Of a stretch of DNA of 64,000 nucleotides, positions 34,053-42,993 are shown piece by piece (position 1 is the first letter of the stretch; the number at the start of each line of letters is the position of its first letter). The position numbers and the translations under genes were made by a program. The notes beneath the pieces are model-generated. The model ran no database searches. It saw only the letters and a list, made by a program, of their open reading frames with translations, and had not been told where the DNA came from. The stretch is from Streptomyces cinnabarinus. GTDB taxonomy: Bacteria > Actinomycetota > Actinomycetes > Streptomycetales > Streptomycetaceae. The stretch is taken from contig NZ_CP114413.1 of NCBI RefSeq assembly GCF_027270315.1, forward strand, positions 4,402,001 to 4,466,000, in the 5' to 3' direction.

Positions 34053-34877
34053 ATGGGACTGACCGCGAGGATCCGCACCCGGGACGGATGGGCCGTGTCG
34101 CACGCGGTCGTCACGGTGACGGACAGGACCGGCACGCAGGTGCTGCGCGCCCCCGCGGACGCGGAAGGGGCGGTACGGGACACCACTCCCCTCCCGCCCG
34201 GGGCGTACACCGTCATCATCACGGCCGTCGGGTACGCGCCCGCCGCGGCCGGCGCGATCGTCACGGGGAGCGGTCGGGCCGAGGTCGGCACGGTGACGCT
34301 GGCGCGGCAGGGCGGGACGGAGCTGCCGCCGCCGGGGCCGTGGACGGTCGACCCGGCGCACTCCACGGTGGGTGCGGTGGCCCAGCATCTGGGGATCTCC
34401 AGTGTGCGCGGACGGTTCACCGACTTCACGGCGGTGGTCGAGGTCGCGCCGGACGATGTCGCGAAGTCGTCGGTTTCGGCGGTGATTCGGGCCGCGTCGA
34501 TCGATACGGGGAATGCCGGGCGGGACGAGCATCTTCGGGCGGCGGATTTTCTGGACGTGGAGCGGTATCCGGAGATCACGTATCGCTCGACCGGGCTGAC
34601 GGCGAGAGTGGGGGCCGACGGGTGGGTCGTGCATGGGGAGCTGGCTTTGCACGGTGTCGTACGGCCGGTTGACCTGGATCTCGCGTATCTGGGGACCGGG
34701 TCGGACCCCTGGGGTGGGACCCGGGCCGCGTTCCGGGCCACGGCGGAGCTGCGGCGCGAGGACTTCGCCATGGACTACAACCAGATCGTCCAGGCGGGGA
34801 TCGCGGCCATTGGTACGACGCTGAAGGTGGAGCTGGATGTCCAGGCCGTGCAGGGGGAGTCGCTGCCCCTAGGGTGA
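34053..34877 (+). CDS. YceI family protein with N-terminal CarboxypepD_reg-like domain
   Basis: A 274-residue protein. Residues 1-85 form a carboxypeptidase-regulatory-like beta domain (MGLTARIRTRDGWAVSHAVV) closely like the repeats on the MFS protein upstream. Residues 95-270 are a YceI lipocalin-like domain (WTVDPAHSTVGAVAQHLGIS, RDEHLRAADFLDVERYPEI, GELALHGVVRPVDLDL) that binds polyisoprenoid or amphiphilic ligands. No signal peptide is seen. RBS GAGGAG. An 87-bp gap separates it from the MFS gene, so the same operon is likely. Confidence 0.88.
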   Translation: MGLTARIRTRDGWAVSHAVVTVTDRTGTQVLRAPADAEGAVRDTTPLPPGAYTVIITAVGYAPAAAGAIVTGSGRAEVGTVTLARQGGTELPPPGPWTVDPAHSTVGAVAQHLGISSVRGRFTDFTAVVEVAPDDVAKSSVSAVIRAASIDTGNAGRDEHLRAADFLDVERYPEITYRSTGLTARVGADGWVVHGELALHGVVRPVDLDLAYLGTGSDPWGGTRAAFRATAELRREDFAMDYNQIVQAGIAAIGTTLKVELDVQAVQGESLPLG

Positions 34878-34881
34878 GGCC

Positions 34882-35355
34882 ATGGCACCGAACATCGCGA
34901 CCAACACCGCTGTTTCGCTGGACGAGTTGCTGGACTTCGTACGGCCGCGTCATCGGGCGATCCTGCTGACGCGGCGGGGCGACGGGAGCCCTCAGGGGTC
35001 ACCGCTGACGTGCGGGGTGGACGACTCGGGGCGGATTGTCGTTTCTACGTATCCCGAGCGGGCGAAGACGCGGAACGCGAAGCGGGATCCCCGGGTGAGT
35101 CTCATCGTGCTGAGCGATGACTGGAACGGGCCGTGGGTGCAGGTGGACGGTGTCGCGGAGGTTGTCGACTCGCCCGAGTCCGTGGAGCCGTTGGTGGAGT
35201 ACTACCGGAACATCGCCGGGGAGCATCCGGACTGGGACGAGTATCGGGCGGCGATGGTGAAGCAAGGGAAGTCGATCATCCGGGTCACGCCGGAGCGGTG
35301 GGGTCCGGTGGCTACGGGGGGATTTCCGGCGCGGTTGGCTTCGCCGGGCGCCTAG
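34882..35355 (+). CDS. PPOX-class F420-dependent oxidoreductase
   Basis: A 157-residue split-barrel flavin/F420-binding protein: RHRAILLTRRGDGSPQGSPL, then RIVVSTYPERAKTRNAKRDP and VQVDGVAEVVD. The family includes F420H2-dependent reductases of Mycobacterium and Streptomyces. It begins 4 bp after the YceI stop, so it is translationally linked. Substrate unknown. Confidence 0.88.
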   Translation: MAPNIATNTAVSLDELLDFVRPRHRAILLTRRGDGSPQGSPLTCGVDDSGRIVVSTYPERAKTRNAKRDPRVSLIVLSDDWNGPWVQVDGVAEVVDSPESVEPLVEYYRNIAGEHPDWDEYRAAMVKQGKSIIRVTPERWGPVATGGFPARLASPGA

Positions 35356-35392
35356 TGGGTTGGGGCTTGGGATTTGTGCGCGACTGCTGCCT

Positions 35393-35430
35393 CGTCGTGG
35401 CTGGTCGCGCAGTTCCCCGCGCCCCTGGGT
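35393..35430 (+). repeat. Streptomyces dispersed repeat, plus-strand copy
   Basis: The sequence CGTCGTGGCTGGTCGCGCAG followed by TTCCCCGCGCCCCTGGGT lies between the PPOX gene and the convergent tetR gene. It is the same repeat as at 14648-14684 and, inverted, at 36243-36278, so it and the latter flank the tetR gene. Confidence 0.75.
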
Positions 35431-35435
35431 CCGTT

Positions 35436-36194
35436 CTACTCGGCCCTTGCCACCATGGCCTCGATGCCTGCCACCAGTAGGTCCAGGGCGAAGACGAAGT
35501 CCCGTTCCAGCATTTCCTCGACCGTGTCGCCGCCTCGGGCTTCCATGATGTCCTTGGCCTCCTCGATGATTCCGGCGGTGGCCGGGACCTCGCTCACCGT
35601 CGTCATGGCGTGCTCGAAGTAGGTGTCGGGGGTCATGCCCGCGCTGTGGACCCGGGTGAAGAAGAGGCCCTCGATGGTGCCGTAGCCGTACACGAACTGG
35701 AAGACGGCGGAGATCGCGCCTGTTACGCCCTCGGCGGGCAGGCCCGTTTTGCGGATGACGCGCTGGACGACCCGGGAGAAGGCCAGGGAGTTGGGGCCGA
35801 TGTTGAGGTAGGTGCCGGCGAGCGGGGACAGCCAGGGGTGGCGGACCAGCAGGGCGCGGTACTCGCCGGCCAGCGTGCGCAGTTGATCGCGCCAGTCCTC
35901 GTCCGTGTCCGGGTCGGGGAGGCGGACCTCGCCGTAGACGGCGTCCAGGGCCAGTTCGAGCAGGTCGTCCTTGGTGTCGACGTACCAGTAGACGGACATG
36001 GCCGTGACCTTCAGTTCGGCGGCCAGCCGTCGCATGGAGAACTTGGCGAGCCCCTCCGCGTCCAGCAGCCGCACGGACACCTCGGTGATCCGCTCCCGGT
36101 CGAGCCCGGTGGGCTGGCCACCGCCGCCCTTCCCACCCCGACGCGACTTGTCCTCCAGCCAAACGCTGGCCGGCCGCGCGGCCGCTTTCGCCAT
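35436..36194 (-). CDS. TetR family transcriptional regulator
   Basis: A 252-residue regulator of the TetR class with a C-terminal TetR_C domain. The HTH is ITEVSVRLLDAEGLAKFSM then LKVTAMSVYWYVDTKDDLL. A basic N-terminal arm (SRRGGKGGGGQ) precedes it. The ATG follows GGAAGG. It lies downstream of an MFS efflux gene on the same strand; the 38-bp palindrome at that gene's promoter is its likely operator. Confidence 0.92.
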   Translation of the reverse strand: MAKAAARPASVWLEDKSRRGGKGGGGQPTGLDRERITEVSVRLLDAEGLAKFSMRRLAAELKVTAMSVYWYVDTKDDLLELALDAVYGEVRLPDPDTDEDWRDQLRTLAGEYRALLVRHPWLSPLAGTYLNIGPNSLAFSRVVQRVIRKTGLPAEGVTGAISAVFQFVYGYGTIEGLFFTRVHSAGMTPDTYFEHAMTTVSEVPATAGIIEEAKDIMEARGGDTVEEMLERDFVFALDLLVAGIEAMVARAE

Positions 36195-36242
36195 GGCGCA
36201 CCTTCCTAGATGAACAAACCAGGTCAAGCATGAGCGCCCCGT

Positions 36243-36278
36243 CAGGGGCGCGGGGAACTGCGCGATCAACCACGACGG
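36243..36278 (-). repeat. Streptomyces dispersed repeat, inverted copy
   Basis: CAGGGGCGCGGGGAACTGCG then CGATCAACCACGACGG is the reverse complement of the copy at 35393-35430. It lies in the 118-bp gap between the MFS stop and the tetR start. Confidence 0.75.
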
Positions 36279-36312
36279 TCCCGCAGCCGCCCACGCACCC
36301 GAACAACCCGAG

Positions 36313-37818
36313 CTAGTGGGCGCTCACCACCTCCGAGTCTGCCCTCTCCGCCCTGCGCAGCAACGCCCCGGCGACCAACCCCCCGAGCAACACGGCCAAC
36401 GCCCCCACCAACAAGCTCGTCTCCAGCCCGGAAGAGAACGCCGAAGTCACCCGCGCCCGCTCCGCATCCGACCGCGCCGCCGCCAACGCCCCCGGCAGGG
36501 ACCCCGCCGCCATCGGAATCAGCGCCGCGAACCGAGAGTTGAGGAGAGCCCCGAGTACGGCGACGCCCAGACCCGTGCCGAACTCCGCCACCGTCCCGTT
36601 GATCCCGCCGCCGACCCCCGCCTTCTCCGGCGGTATCGCGCTCATGATCGCGTGCGACATCGCCGGACTCGCCACCGCCGCACCGGTGCCGATGAGGACA
36701 AGGCCCAGCAAGGTGCCGGTGTATCCGCCGGACGCCACCACCGCGATGGACGCCAGACCGGCCGCCATCACCGCCATGCCGAGCCCGATGGCGAGCGGGG
36801 TCCCCAGCCGGGCCGCCCACTTCGCCGCCACGCCGGTGAAGTTCAGCGCCACGATCATCAGGGCGAGCGGAGCGGTCCGCAGACCGGCCTCCAGGGGCTC
36901 GTAGCCGAGCACGAACTGCATGTGCTGGGTGAGCAGGAAGAGCGAGCCGCCCATGCCGAACGTGATCAGGACACCGCCCGAGACCGCCCCCGTGAACTGG
37001 CGGTTCCGGAAGAAGTGCATGTCGATCATGGGGTGGGGGATCCGGCTCTCCCAGTACGCGAAGGCGGCCAGTACGGCGATCGCCACGGCCGCCGTGGCCA
37101 GGACCCGGCCCGACGTCCAGCCGTGCTCGGGCCCGGAGATGATCGCGTACACCAGGGAGGCCATGCCGATCGTGGAGAGCACGGCGCCCAGCAGGTCGGG
37201 GCGGTCGCCCTGCGGGTTCTTGGACTCCGGGACGAGCACCACTACGGCCGCGAAGGCGAGCGCCGCGACCGGGATGTTGATCAGGAAGATCGCACCCCAC
37301 CAGAAGTGGTCCAGCATGAATCCGCCCAGCAGCGGTCCGGCCGCGAAGCCCAGGGAGTTCACCGCGGCCCAGATGCCGATCGCCTTGGGCTGCTCCTCCG
37401 GGGTGAAGATCTGGATCGCCACCGCCAGGACGGTGGTCATCAGCAGCGCGCCGCCGACGCCCATCCCGGCCCGGGCCGCGATCAACTGGCCCGTGGAATC
37501 GGCGAGTCCGGCGACCAGCGAGCCCGCGCCGAACAGCGCCAGGCCGACGGCCAGCAGCTTCTTGCGGCCGTAGCGGTCGGCCGCGCTGCCCGCCGTGAGC
37601 AGCAGGCCCGACTGCACGAGCGAGTAGGCGTTGATCATCCACTGGATGTCGGAGGTACTCGCGCCCAGTTCGCGGGTGAGCGAGGGGATGGCCACGTTGA
37701 GGACGGTGTTGTCGAGCACCACGGTGAGCACCGCGAGGCAGAGGACACCGAGGATCAGCCAGCGCTGGGGGTGGCCTTGGGTGCCTTGGGGGCGCTGGAG
37801 ACTTTGGGGGGTGGACAT
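36313..37818 (-). CDS. DHA2-family MFS drug efflux transporter
   Basis: A 501-residue multidrug-resistance exporter with about 14 transmembrane helices. Motif A is GSAADRYGRKKLLAVGLALF, and MVVLDNTVLNVAIPSL-like residues lie in helix 1 (TVVLDNTVLNVAIP). The antiporter motif region is ARAGMGVGGALLM. The ATG directly abuts a 38-bp palindrome and has no ribosome site in the usual place, suggesting a leaderless mRNA under tight repressor control. tetR follows on the same strand. Confidence 0.93.
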   Translation of the reverse strand: MSTPQSLQRPQGTQGHPQRWLILGVLCLAVLTVVLDNTVLNVAIPSLTRELGASTSDIQWMINAYSLVQSGLLLTAGSAADRYGRKKLLAVGLALFGAGSLVAGLADSTGQLIAARAGMGVGGALLMTTVLAVAIQIFTPEEQPKAIGIWAAVNSLGFAAGPLLGGFMLDHFWWGAIFLINIPVAALAFAAVVVLVPESKNPQGDRPDLLGAVLSTIGMASLVYAIISGPEHGWTSGRVLATAAVAIAVLAAFAYWESRIPHPMIDMHFFRNRQFTGAVSGGVLITFGMGGSLFLLTQHMQFVLGYEPLEAGLRTAPLALMIVALNFTGVAAKWAARLGTPLAIGLGMAVMAAGLASIAVVASGGYTGTLLGLVLIGTGAAVASPAMSHAIMSAIPPEKAGVGGGINGTVAEFGTGLGVAVLGALLNSRFAALIPMAAGSLPGALAAARSDAERARVTSAFSSGLETSLLVGALAVLLGGLVAGALLRRAERADSEVVSAH

Positions 37819-37856
37819 GCTGTACACCGTATAGGGGCTCCTATACGGTGTACAGC
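37819..37856. promoter_or_regulatory. 38-bp perfect palindrome at the MFS start codon (probable TetR operator)
   Basis: Arms of 17 bp (GCTGTACACCGTATAGG and its complement) with a 4-nt centre. It ends at the base before the MFS ATG. A TATACG element lies within it, 9 nt from the ATG. It could instead act as a terminator for the minus-strand GT39 gene that ends at 37881, but no T-tract follows. Confidence 0.75.
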
Positions 37857-37880
37857 GCGTTTCGGGCCGCCGGCGACCGC

Positions 37881-40010
37881 CTAGCTGCTCGCCTCGTGCG
37901 TCAGGTCGTAGAAGGTGGCAGAACCGACCGTCACCTGCTTGAAGTTGGCCTCCACCCACTCCGTGATCTGGGACGACGTACCGCTGTCGCCGCCGCCCAT
38001 GCCGCCGCCGGAGCCGCTGGAGATGAAGTAGTGGATCTTTCCGTCCGCCACGTACTCCTTGAACTGGGCCAGCGTCGGGGACGGGTCGGTGCCGTTGAAG
38101 CCGCCGATCGCCATCACGGGCTCACCGGTGGAGAGCTGGTAGCTCGCCGCGTTCTGGGCGCCGATGGCAGCGGCCGACCAGGTGTAGTCCTCAGCGTTCT
38201 CCGTCAGGAGCGACTTGGCCTCGTCGGACACCGAGGCGCCGTTGAGCAGACCGCCCATGCCGCCACCGCCGCCACCGGGCATGCCGCCTTCACCGTTCTG
38301 CTGACCCGGGACCTGGTTCTGGCCCTGGCCCTGCCCCTGACCCTGGTTCTGCCGGCCCGGCATACCGCCACCGAAGCCACCGGTCGGGGGCTGGCCCATG
38401 CCACCGCCCTGCTGGCCGTTCTGCTGACCAGGCATCCCGCCACCCCCACCGGGGAAGCCACCGCCACCGCCAGGACCGCCGCCCCGGCCGCCCTGCACCG
38501 ACGGCCCGGCCGTCACGATCGACCCGCTGTGCCCCTCGCTCACCGTCGTCAGCGTGTACGCCGTAGGCCCGGCCAGCGCTGCCACCAGCCCCAAGCCGAC
38601 GACACCCAGGGCCAGTCGACGCCCGAGCCTGCTCACGAAGATCAGTCCGAGGGCCGCCACCAGACCGCCCACCAGCACCAGCCACTTCAGCCAGGGCAGG
38701 TAGTCGGAGGACCGGTTGAGCAGGACGTAGCCCCAGCCCGCGGTGGCCGTCATCGCGCCCGCCAGGGTCAGCGACGCCCACGCCTTCTCCCGCTGCTCCC
38801 ACAGCACCACCGCGCCCATGCCGATCAGCGGGGCGATGTAGGGGGCGAGGGCGACGGTGTAGTACTCGTGGAAGATGCCCTGCATGTAGCTGAAGACCAG
38901 CATCGTGGTCAGCAGCGCGCCGCCCCAGACCAGGAACGAACCGCGGGTCACGGACGTGCGCTCGGCCTTGCGGGTGGCCACCAGGCCCGCGATCAGCAGG
39001 ATCAGCGCGGCCGGGATCAGCCAGGAGATCTGGCCGCCGATGCTGGAGGAGAAGAGCCGGTCCCAGCCGGTCTCGCCCCACTGTCCGGTGCCGGCCCCGC
39101 CACCACCGCCGCCGACGCTGCCGGTCTCCTCGCCGTTCAGCCGGCCGAGGCCGTTGTAGCCGAAGGTCAGTTCAAGGAAGGAGTTGTTCTGCGAGCCGCC
39201 GATGTACGGGCGGGACGAGGCGGGCCACAGCTCGACGATCGCGACCCACCAGCCGCCGGAGACGACGATCGCCGCGAGGCCCGCGGCCAGCTGTCCGATC
39301 CGCTTCTTCACCGCGACCGGGGCGCAGGCGCCGTAGACCAGGGCGAGCGGCGGGAGGATCAGGAAGGCCTGGAGGGTCTTGGCGAGGAAGGCGAAGCCGA
39401 TGGCCGCACCCGCCCACAGCAGCCACTTGGTGCGGCCGTCCTCCACGGCCCGGATGACGAAGTAGCAGGTCACCGCCATCAGCAGGGCCAGCATCGCGTC
39501 CGGGTTGTTGAACCGGAACATCAGCGCCGCGACCGGGGTGAGCGCGAGCACCCCGCCCGAGATCAGACCGGCGGCCGGGCCGAACCGGCGGCGAACGGCC
39601 GCGTACACGACGGCGACCGTGCCGACGCCCATGAGGACCTCGGGGACGAGGATCGCCCAGGAGCTCAGGCCGAAGATCTTCACGGACAGGGCCATCGGCC
39701 ACAGCGAGGCCGGGGGCTTGTCGACGGTGATGGCGTTCGCCGCGTCCAGCGAGCCGAAGAAGAAGGCCTTCCAGGACTCGCTGCCGGCCTGGACGGCCGC
39801 GGAGTAGAAGGAGTTGGCGTAGCCGGAGGCGCTGAGGTTGTAGAGGTAGAGGACGGTGGTGACGAGCAGCAGGCCGAGGAAGGCCGGGCGCGCCCAGCTC
39901 GGGTCCTCGGGCCGTCCGCGCCACAGTCTGCGCGGCACCGGCTGCTTCGGCTGTCCGGCGTCAGGAGCGGGCGTGATCGGCTCCTGCACGGCCGTACTGG
40001 TGATGGTCAT
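37881..40010 (-). CDS. GT39-family membrane glycosyltransferase (YkcB/ArnT-like)
   Basis: A 709-residue polytopic protein of the PMT/ArnT superfamily, which transfers sugars from polyprenyl-phosphate donors outside the membrane. The N-terminal loop has NSFYSAAVQAGSESWKAFFF and AITVDKPPASLWPMAL, as in YkcB. About 11 helices are seen. A low-complexity Gly/Gln/Met/Pro stretch (about residues 490-585) leads to an extracellular C-terminal domain (YTWSAAAIGAQNAASYQLST). Its ATG overlaps the stop of the GT2-GtrA gene (ATGA), which probably makes the lipid-linked donor. Confidence 0.9.
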   Translation of the reverse strand: MTITSTAVQEPITPAPDAGQPKQPVPRRLWRGRPEDPSWARPAFLGLLLVTTVLYLYNLSASGYANSFYSAAVQAGSESWKAFFFGSLDAANAITVDKPPASLWPMALSVKIFGLSSWAILVPEVLMGVGTVAVVYAAVRRRFGPAAGLISGGVLALTPVAALMFRFNNPDAMLALLMAVTCYFVIRAVEDGRTKWLLWAGAAIGFAFLAKTLQAFLILPPLALVYGACAPVAVKKRIGQLAAGLAAIVVSGGWWVAIVELWPASSRPYIGGSQNNSFLELTFGYNGLGRLNGEETGSVGGGGGGAGTGQWGETGWDRLFSSSIGGQISWLIPAALILLIAGLVATRKAERTSVTRGSFLVWGGALLTTMLVFSYMQGIFHEYYTVALAPYIAPLIGMGAVVLWEQREKAWASLTLAGAMTATAGWGYVLLNRSSDYLPWLKWLVLVGGLVAALGLIFVSRLGRRLALGVVGLGLVAALAGPTAYTLTTVSEGHSGSIVTAGPSVQGGRGGGPGGGGGFPGGGGGMPGQQNGQQGGGMGQPPTGGFGGGMPGRQNQGQGQGQGQNQVPGQQNGEGGMPGGGGGGMGGLLNGASVSDEAKSLLTENAEDYTWSAAAIGAQNAASYQLSTGEPVMAIGGFNGTDPSPTLAQFKEYVADGKIHYFISSGSGGGMGGGDSGTSSQITEWVEANFKQVTVGSATFYDLTHEASS

Positions 40011-41371
40011 CGGTAGTCCCCCCGGTCGGTGTCGGAGGTGCGCACCGGCTGAAGCCGCATGGTGGCGTCCCTCCAGGAGTGGTCGGTGTACGTAGGTATG
40101 GGTGCCGGGACGGCAGCCTCCACACGGTCCTCGCGGCGGTCCGGGAAGACCCACACCCGGAAGAGCAGGAAGCGCAGCACGGTCGCGGCGAGGTTGGCGG
40201 CGATCAGGACCGCCAGTTCGGTGGAGTGCGCGGGCTCGGCGGTGGCCGCGTTGAGGGCGGCCAGGGAGCCGCTGGTCAGGGCGAGGCCGATGCCGAACAC
40301 GACCAGGCCCTGCGCCTGATGGCGGACCGCCCCGCCGCGGCCCCGCACCCCGAAGGTGAGGCGCCGGTTGGCGGCGGTGTTGGCGACCGCCGAGACCAGC
40401 AGGGCGAGCGCGTTGGCCACCTGCGAGCCGGTGAACTGGCGGAAGCCGCTGTAGAGCAGCAGATAGAACAGGGTCGACAGGGCGCCGACCACACAGAAGC
40501 CGACGAGCTGGCGGGCCAGGCCCGTCGGTACGTCCTTGATCTCGCGGTCGCGCGGGTCGTCCCCGAAGGGACGGGCCAGGCGGTCCAGCGGCAGCGAACC
40601 GGTGGCCAGGGCCCTGCCGACCCGCCAGACGCCCCTGAGGTCGTCGGTCGCCGTCCTCAGGATGTGCACGGTGGAGTCCGGGTCGTCGACCCAGTCGACC
40701 GGCACCTCGTGGATCCGCAGTCCCGCACGCTCGGCGACCACCAGCATCTCGGTGTCGAAGAACCAGCCGGTGTCCTCCACCAGCGGCAGCAGCACCTGGG
40801 CCACATCCCGGCGGATCGCCTTGAAGCCGCACTGGGCGTCGGTGAAGCGGGCCTGGAGCGAACCGCGCAGGATGAGGTTGTACGAGCGGCTGATGAACTC
40901 CCGCTTGGGGCCGCGCACGACCCGGGAGGAGCGGGCGAGCCGGGAGCCGATCGCCAGGTCGGAGTGGCCCGAGATCAGCGGCGCCACCAGCGGCAGCAGG
41001 GCGTTGAGGTCGGTGGACAGGTCGACGTCCATGTAGGCGAGGACCGGGGCGTCGGAGGCGGACCACACCGTGCGCAGGGCGCGTCCGCGGCCCTTCTGCT
41101 CCAGCCGGACGCTACGGACCTCGGCGAGCTCCGCCGCCAGCCGTGCCGCCACCCCTGGGGTGGTGTCCGTGGAGGCGTTGTCCGCGATCGTGATGCGGAA
41201 CGCGTACGGGAAGGTGCGCCTGAGGTGCTCGTGCAGTCTCAGCACACACGGCTGGAGGTCCTTCTCCTCGTTGTAGACGGGGATCACTACGTCCAGGACA
41301 GGCGTACCGGCGTCTGTGGCCGGGAGGTGCTCCCGCGCCGGCAGAGTGCCGGGAGAAGAGTCGGTTCGCAT
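40007..41371 (-). CDS. GT2 polyprenyl-phosphate glycosyltransferase fused to a GtrA domain
   Basis: A 454-residue protein. Residues 25-265 are a GT2 DPM/ArnC-like domain (LDVVIPVYNEEKDL, metal site AYMDVDLSTD, DAQCGFKAIRRDVA). Residues 290-415 are a four-helix GtrA flippase-like domain. It probably makes a polyprenyl-phosphate sugar and helps flip it for the GT39 enzyme encoded next. The start codon lies in the loop of a perfect 15-bp hairpin (see 41353-41387). Third gene of the response regulator - kinase operon. Confidence 0.9.
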   Translation of the reverse strand: MRTDSSPGTLPAREHLPATDAGTPVLDVVIPVYNEEKDLQPCVLRLHEHLRRTFPYAFRITIADNASTDTTPGVAARLAAELAEVRSVRLEQKGRGRALRTVWSASDAPVLAYMDVDLSTDLNALLPLVAPLISGHSDLAIGSRLARSSRVVRGPKREFISRSYNLILRGSLQARFTDAQCGFKAIRRDVAQVLLPLVEDTGWFFDTEMLVVAERAGLRIHEVPVDWVDDPDSTVHILRTATDDLRGVWRVGRALATGSLPLDRLARPFGDDPRDREIKDVPTGLARQLVGFCVVGALSTLFYLLLYSGFRQFTGSQVANALALLVSAVANTAANRRLTFGVRGRGGAVRHQAQGLVVFGIGLALTSGSLAALNAATAEPAHSTELAVLIAANLAATVLRFLLFRVWVFPDRREDRVEAAVPAPIPTYTDHSWRDATMRLQPVRTSDTDRGDYR

Positions 41372-41387
41372 GGAACCGACTCTTCTC
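41353..41387 (-). promoter_or_regulatory. 15-bp perfect hairpin enclosing the GT2-GtrA start codon
   Basis: On the mRNA strand GAGAAGAGTCGGTTC, a 5-nt loop CATGC with the ATG, then GAACCGACTCTTCTC. The ribosome site (GAGAAGAG) is in the 5' arm, and the kinase stop codon also lies there. If it forms, it would hide the start site until ribosomes finishing the kinase gene open it. It could instead be a DNA operator. Confidence 0.7.
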
Positions 41388-42993
41388 AAGTGCCCTGTTG
41401 CACCCGTGTGGTGGCGCTGTGCTGTGCCTGTGAGTGCGATTGCCAATTCGTTTCCGGCGCGGGCGCGGGGGCGAGCGCGGGCAGATGGACCGTGAAGACG
41501 GTCCGGCCGGGCACGCTGTCCACGGTCACGGCGCCGCCGTGCGCGGTCGCGACGGCCTGCACGATGGCGAGGCCGAGGCCGGTCGAGCCGGAGGCGCGGG
41601 AGCGCGAGGAGTCGCCGCGCGCGAACCGTTCGAAGACATGCGGCAGCAAATCGGCGGGGATGCCCTGACCGTCGTCCTCGACGTCCACGCACAGCCACGG
41701 ACCGCGCCGCTGCACGCGCGCGGTGACCGTCGTACCGGGCGGGGTGTGGGTGCGGGCGTTGGCCAGCAGATTGACCAGAACCTGTTGCAGCCGGGCCGCG
41801 TCCGCGCTGATCAGCGCCGGTTCGTCGGGCAGGTCGAGGCGCCAGTTGTGGTCCCGGCCGGCCGCACGGGCGTCGCTGATGGTGTCCACGACGAGCGGGA
41901 CGAGGTCGGTCTGCTCGAACTGGAGCGGGCGCCCGGCGTCGAGCCTGGCGAGCAGCAGGAGGTCTTCGACCAGCAGGGTCATCCGGCCCGCCTCGGACTC
42001 GATCCGCCCGAGGGCGTGCCGGGTGTCGGGGCCGACGTCCTCCCGGCCGCGCCGGGTCAGTTCGGCGTAGCCGCGGATGGAGGCCAGCGGGGTTCTCAGC
42101 TCATGGCTGGCGTCGGCGACGAACTGCCGTACCCGCGTCTCGCTCTGCTGGCGGGAGTGCAGGGCGCTGTGGACGTGGTCCAGCATCCGGTTGAGGGCGG
42201 CGCCGACCCGGCCGACCTCGGTGTGCGGGTCGCACTCGGACTCGGGGACGCGCTCGTTGAGGTTGACCTCGCCGGTGTGGAGCGGGAGTTCGGAGACGCG
42301 GGTGGCGGTCGCGGCGACCTTGCGCAGCGGTCGGGTGGCGACGCCGACGATGACCGTACCGGCGAGGGAGGCGGCGATCAGGCCGGCGGCGGTGACGCTG
42401 ATCTCGATCAGGATCAGGGTGTTGAGGGTGCTGTTGACTTCCTCGGTGGGGATGGCGACGTAGTAGCTGCCGTTGGCGCCGGTCTTGTACTCGACCCGGT
42501 ACTCGCCGAGGCCGCCGAGGTCGACGGTGTGCTTCTCGCCGTCCTGGGCGACGGAGTTGAGGGCCTGGATCTGGTCCTCGGTGAGGTCCTTGGCCTCCAT
42601 CCCGCTGATGTCGGTGGTGTTCTCGTCCTTCTCACCGACCTTGGCGGCCGTGATGGAGCCGTTCCGCACCTCGGCGACGACCGTGCCCTCCGGCTGGGGC
42701 CCACTGGTGACCAGCCGGTCGATGGTGAAGCCGCTGACCTTGTCGACCGCGTTGTCCTTGCCGGGGTCGCCGCCGGGCGGCCCGCCGAAGCCGGTCGCTC
42801 GCCCGACGATCTCGGTGAGCCGTTCGTCGAGCTGGTCGTAGAGGTGGGAGCGCAGCGCCAGCGTGGTCACCGTGCCGATCACCGCGCAGACCACCGCGAT
42901 CAGCAGCACGGAGGCGACGACGAGCCGCGTCCGCAGGGTGCGCGGCTGTCCCGCTCGCTTCTTCTGCGGACGCGTCCGTCGTCGCCCGGTCAT
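41386..42993 (-). CDS. Sensor histidine kinase (EnvZ/PhoR type)
   Basis: A 535-residue two-helix kinase. Transmembrane helices near residues 24-46 and 195-217 enclose an extracellular sensor domain. HAMP, then HisKA with the phospho-acceptor His in DASHELRTPLASI, and HATPase (LLANARTHTPP, DDGQGIP, GSTGLGLAIV) follow. Its ATG overlaps the response regulator stop. Because glycosyltransferases follow in the operon, it probably reads a cell-envelope signal. Confidence 0.95.
   Translation of the reverse strand: MTGRRRTRPQKKRAGQPRTLRTRLVVASVLLIAVVCAVIGTVTTLALRSHLYDQLDERLTEIVGRATGFGGPPGGDPGKDNAVDKVSGFTIDRLVTSGPQPEGTVVAEVRNGSITAAKVGEKDENTTDISGMEAKDLTEDQIQALNSVAQDGEKHTVDLGGLGEYRVEYKTGANGSYYVAIPTEEVNSTLNTLILIEISVTAAGLIAASLAGTVIVGVATRPLRKVAATATRVSELPLHTGEVNLNERVPESECDPHTEVGRVGAALNRMLDHVHSALHSRQQSETRVRQFVADASHELRTPLASIRGYAELTRRGREDVGPDTRHALGRIESEAGRMTLLVEDLLLLARLDAGRPLQFEQTDLVPLVVDTISDARAAGRDHNWRLDLPDEPALISADAARLQQVLVNLLANARTHTPPGTTVTARVQRRGPWLCVDVEDDGQGIPADLLPHVFERFARGDSSRSRASGSTGLGLAIVQAVATAHGGAVTVDSVPGRTVFTVHLPALAPAPAPETNWQSHSQAQHSATTRVQQGT

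Noticed and set aside
37881..41066. A single 1061-residue fusion of the GT2 and GT39 proteins
   Set aside because: The long frame before 40010 is a shadow of the GT2-GtrA gene; the true GT39 start is the ATG in the ATGA overlap.
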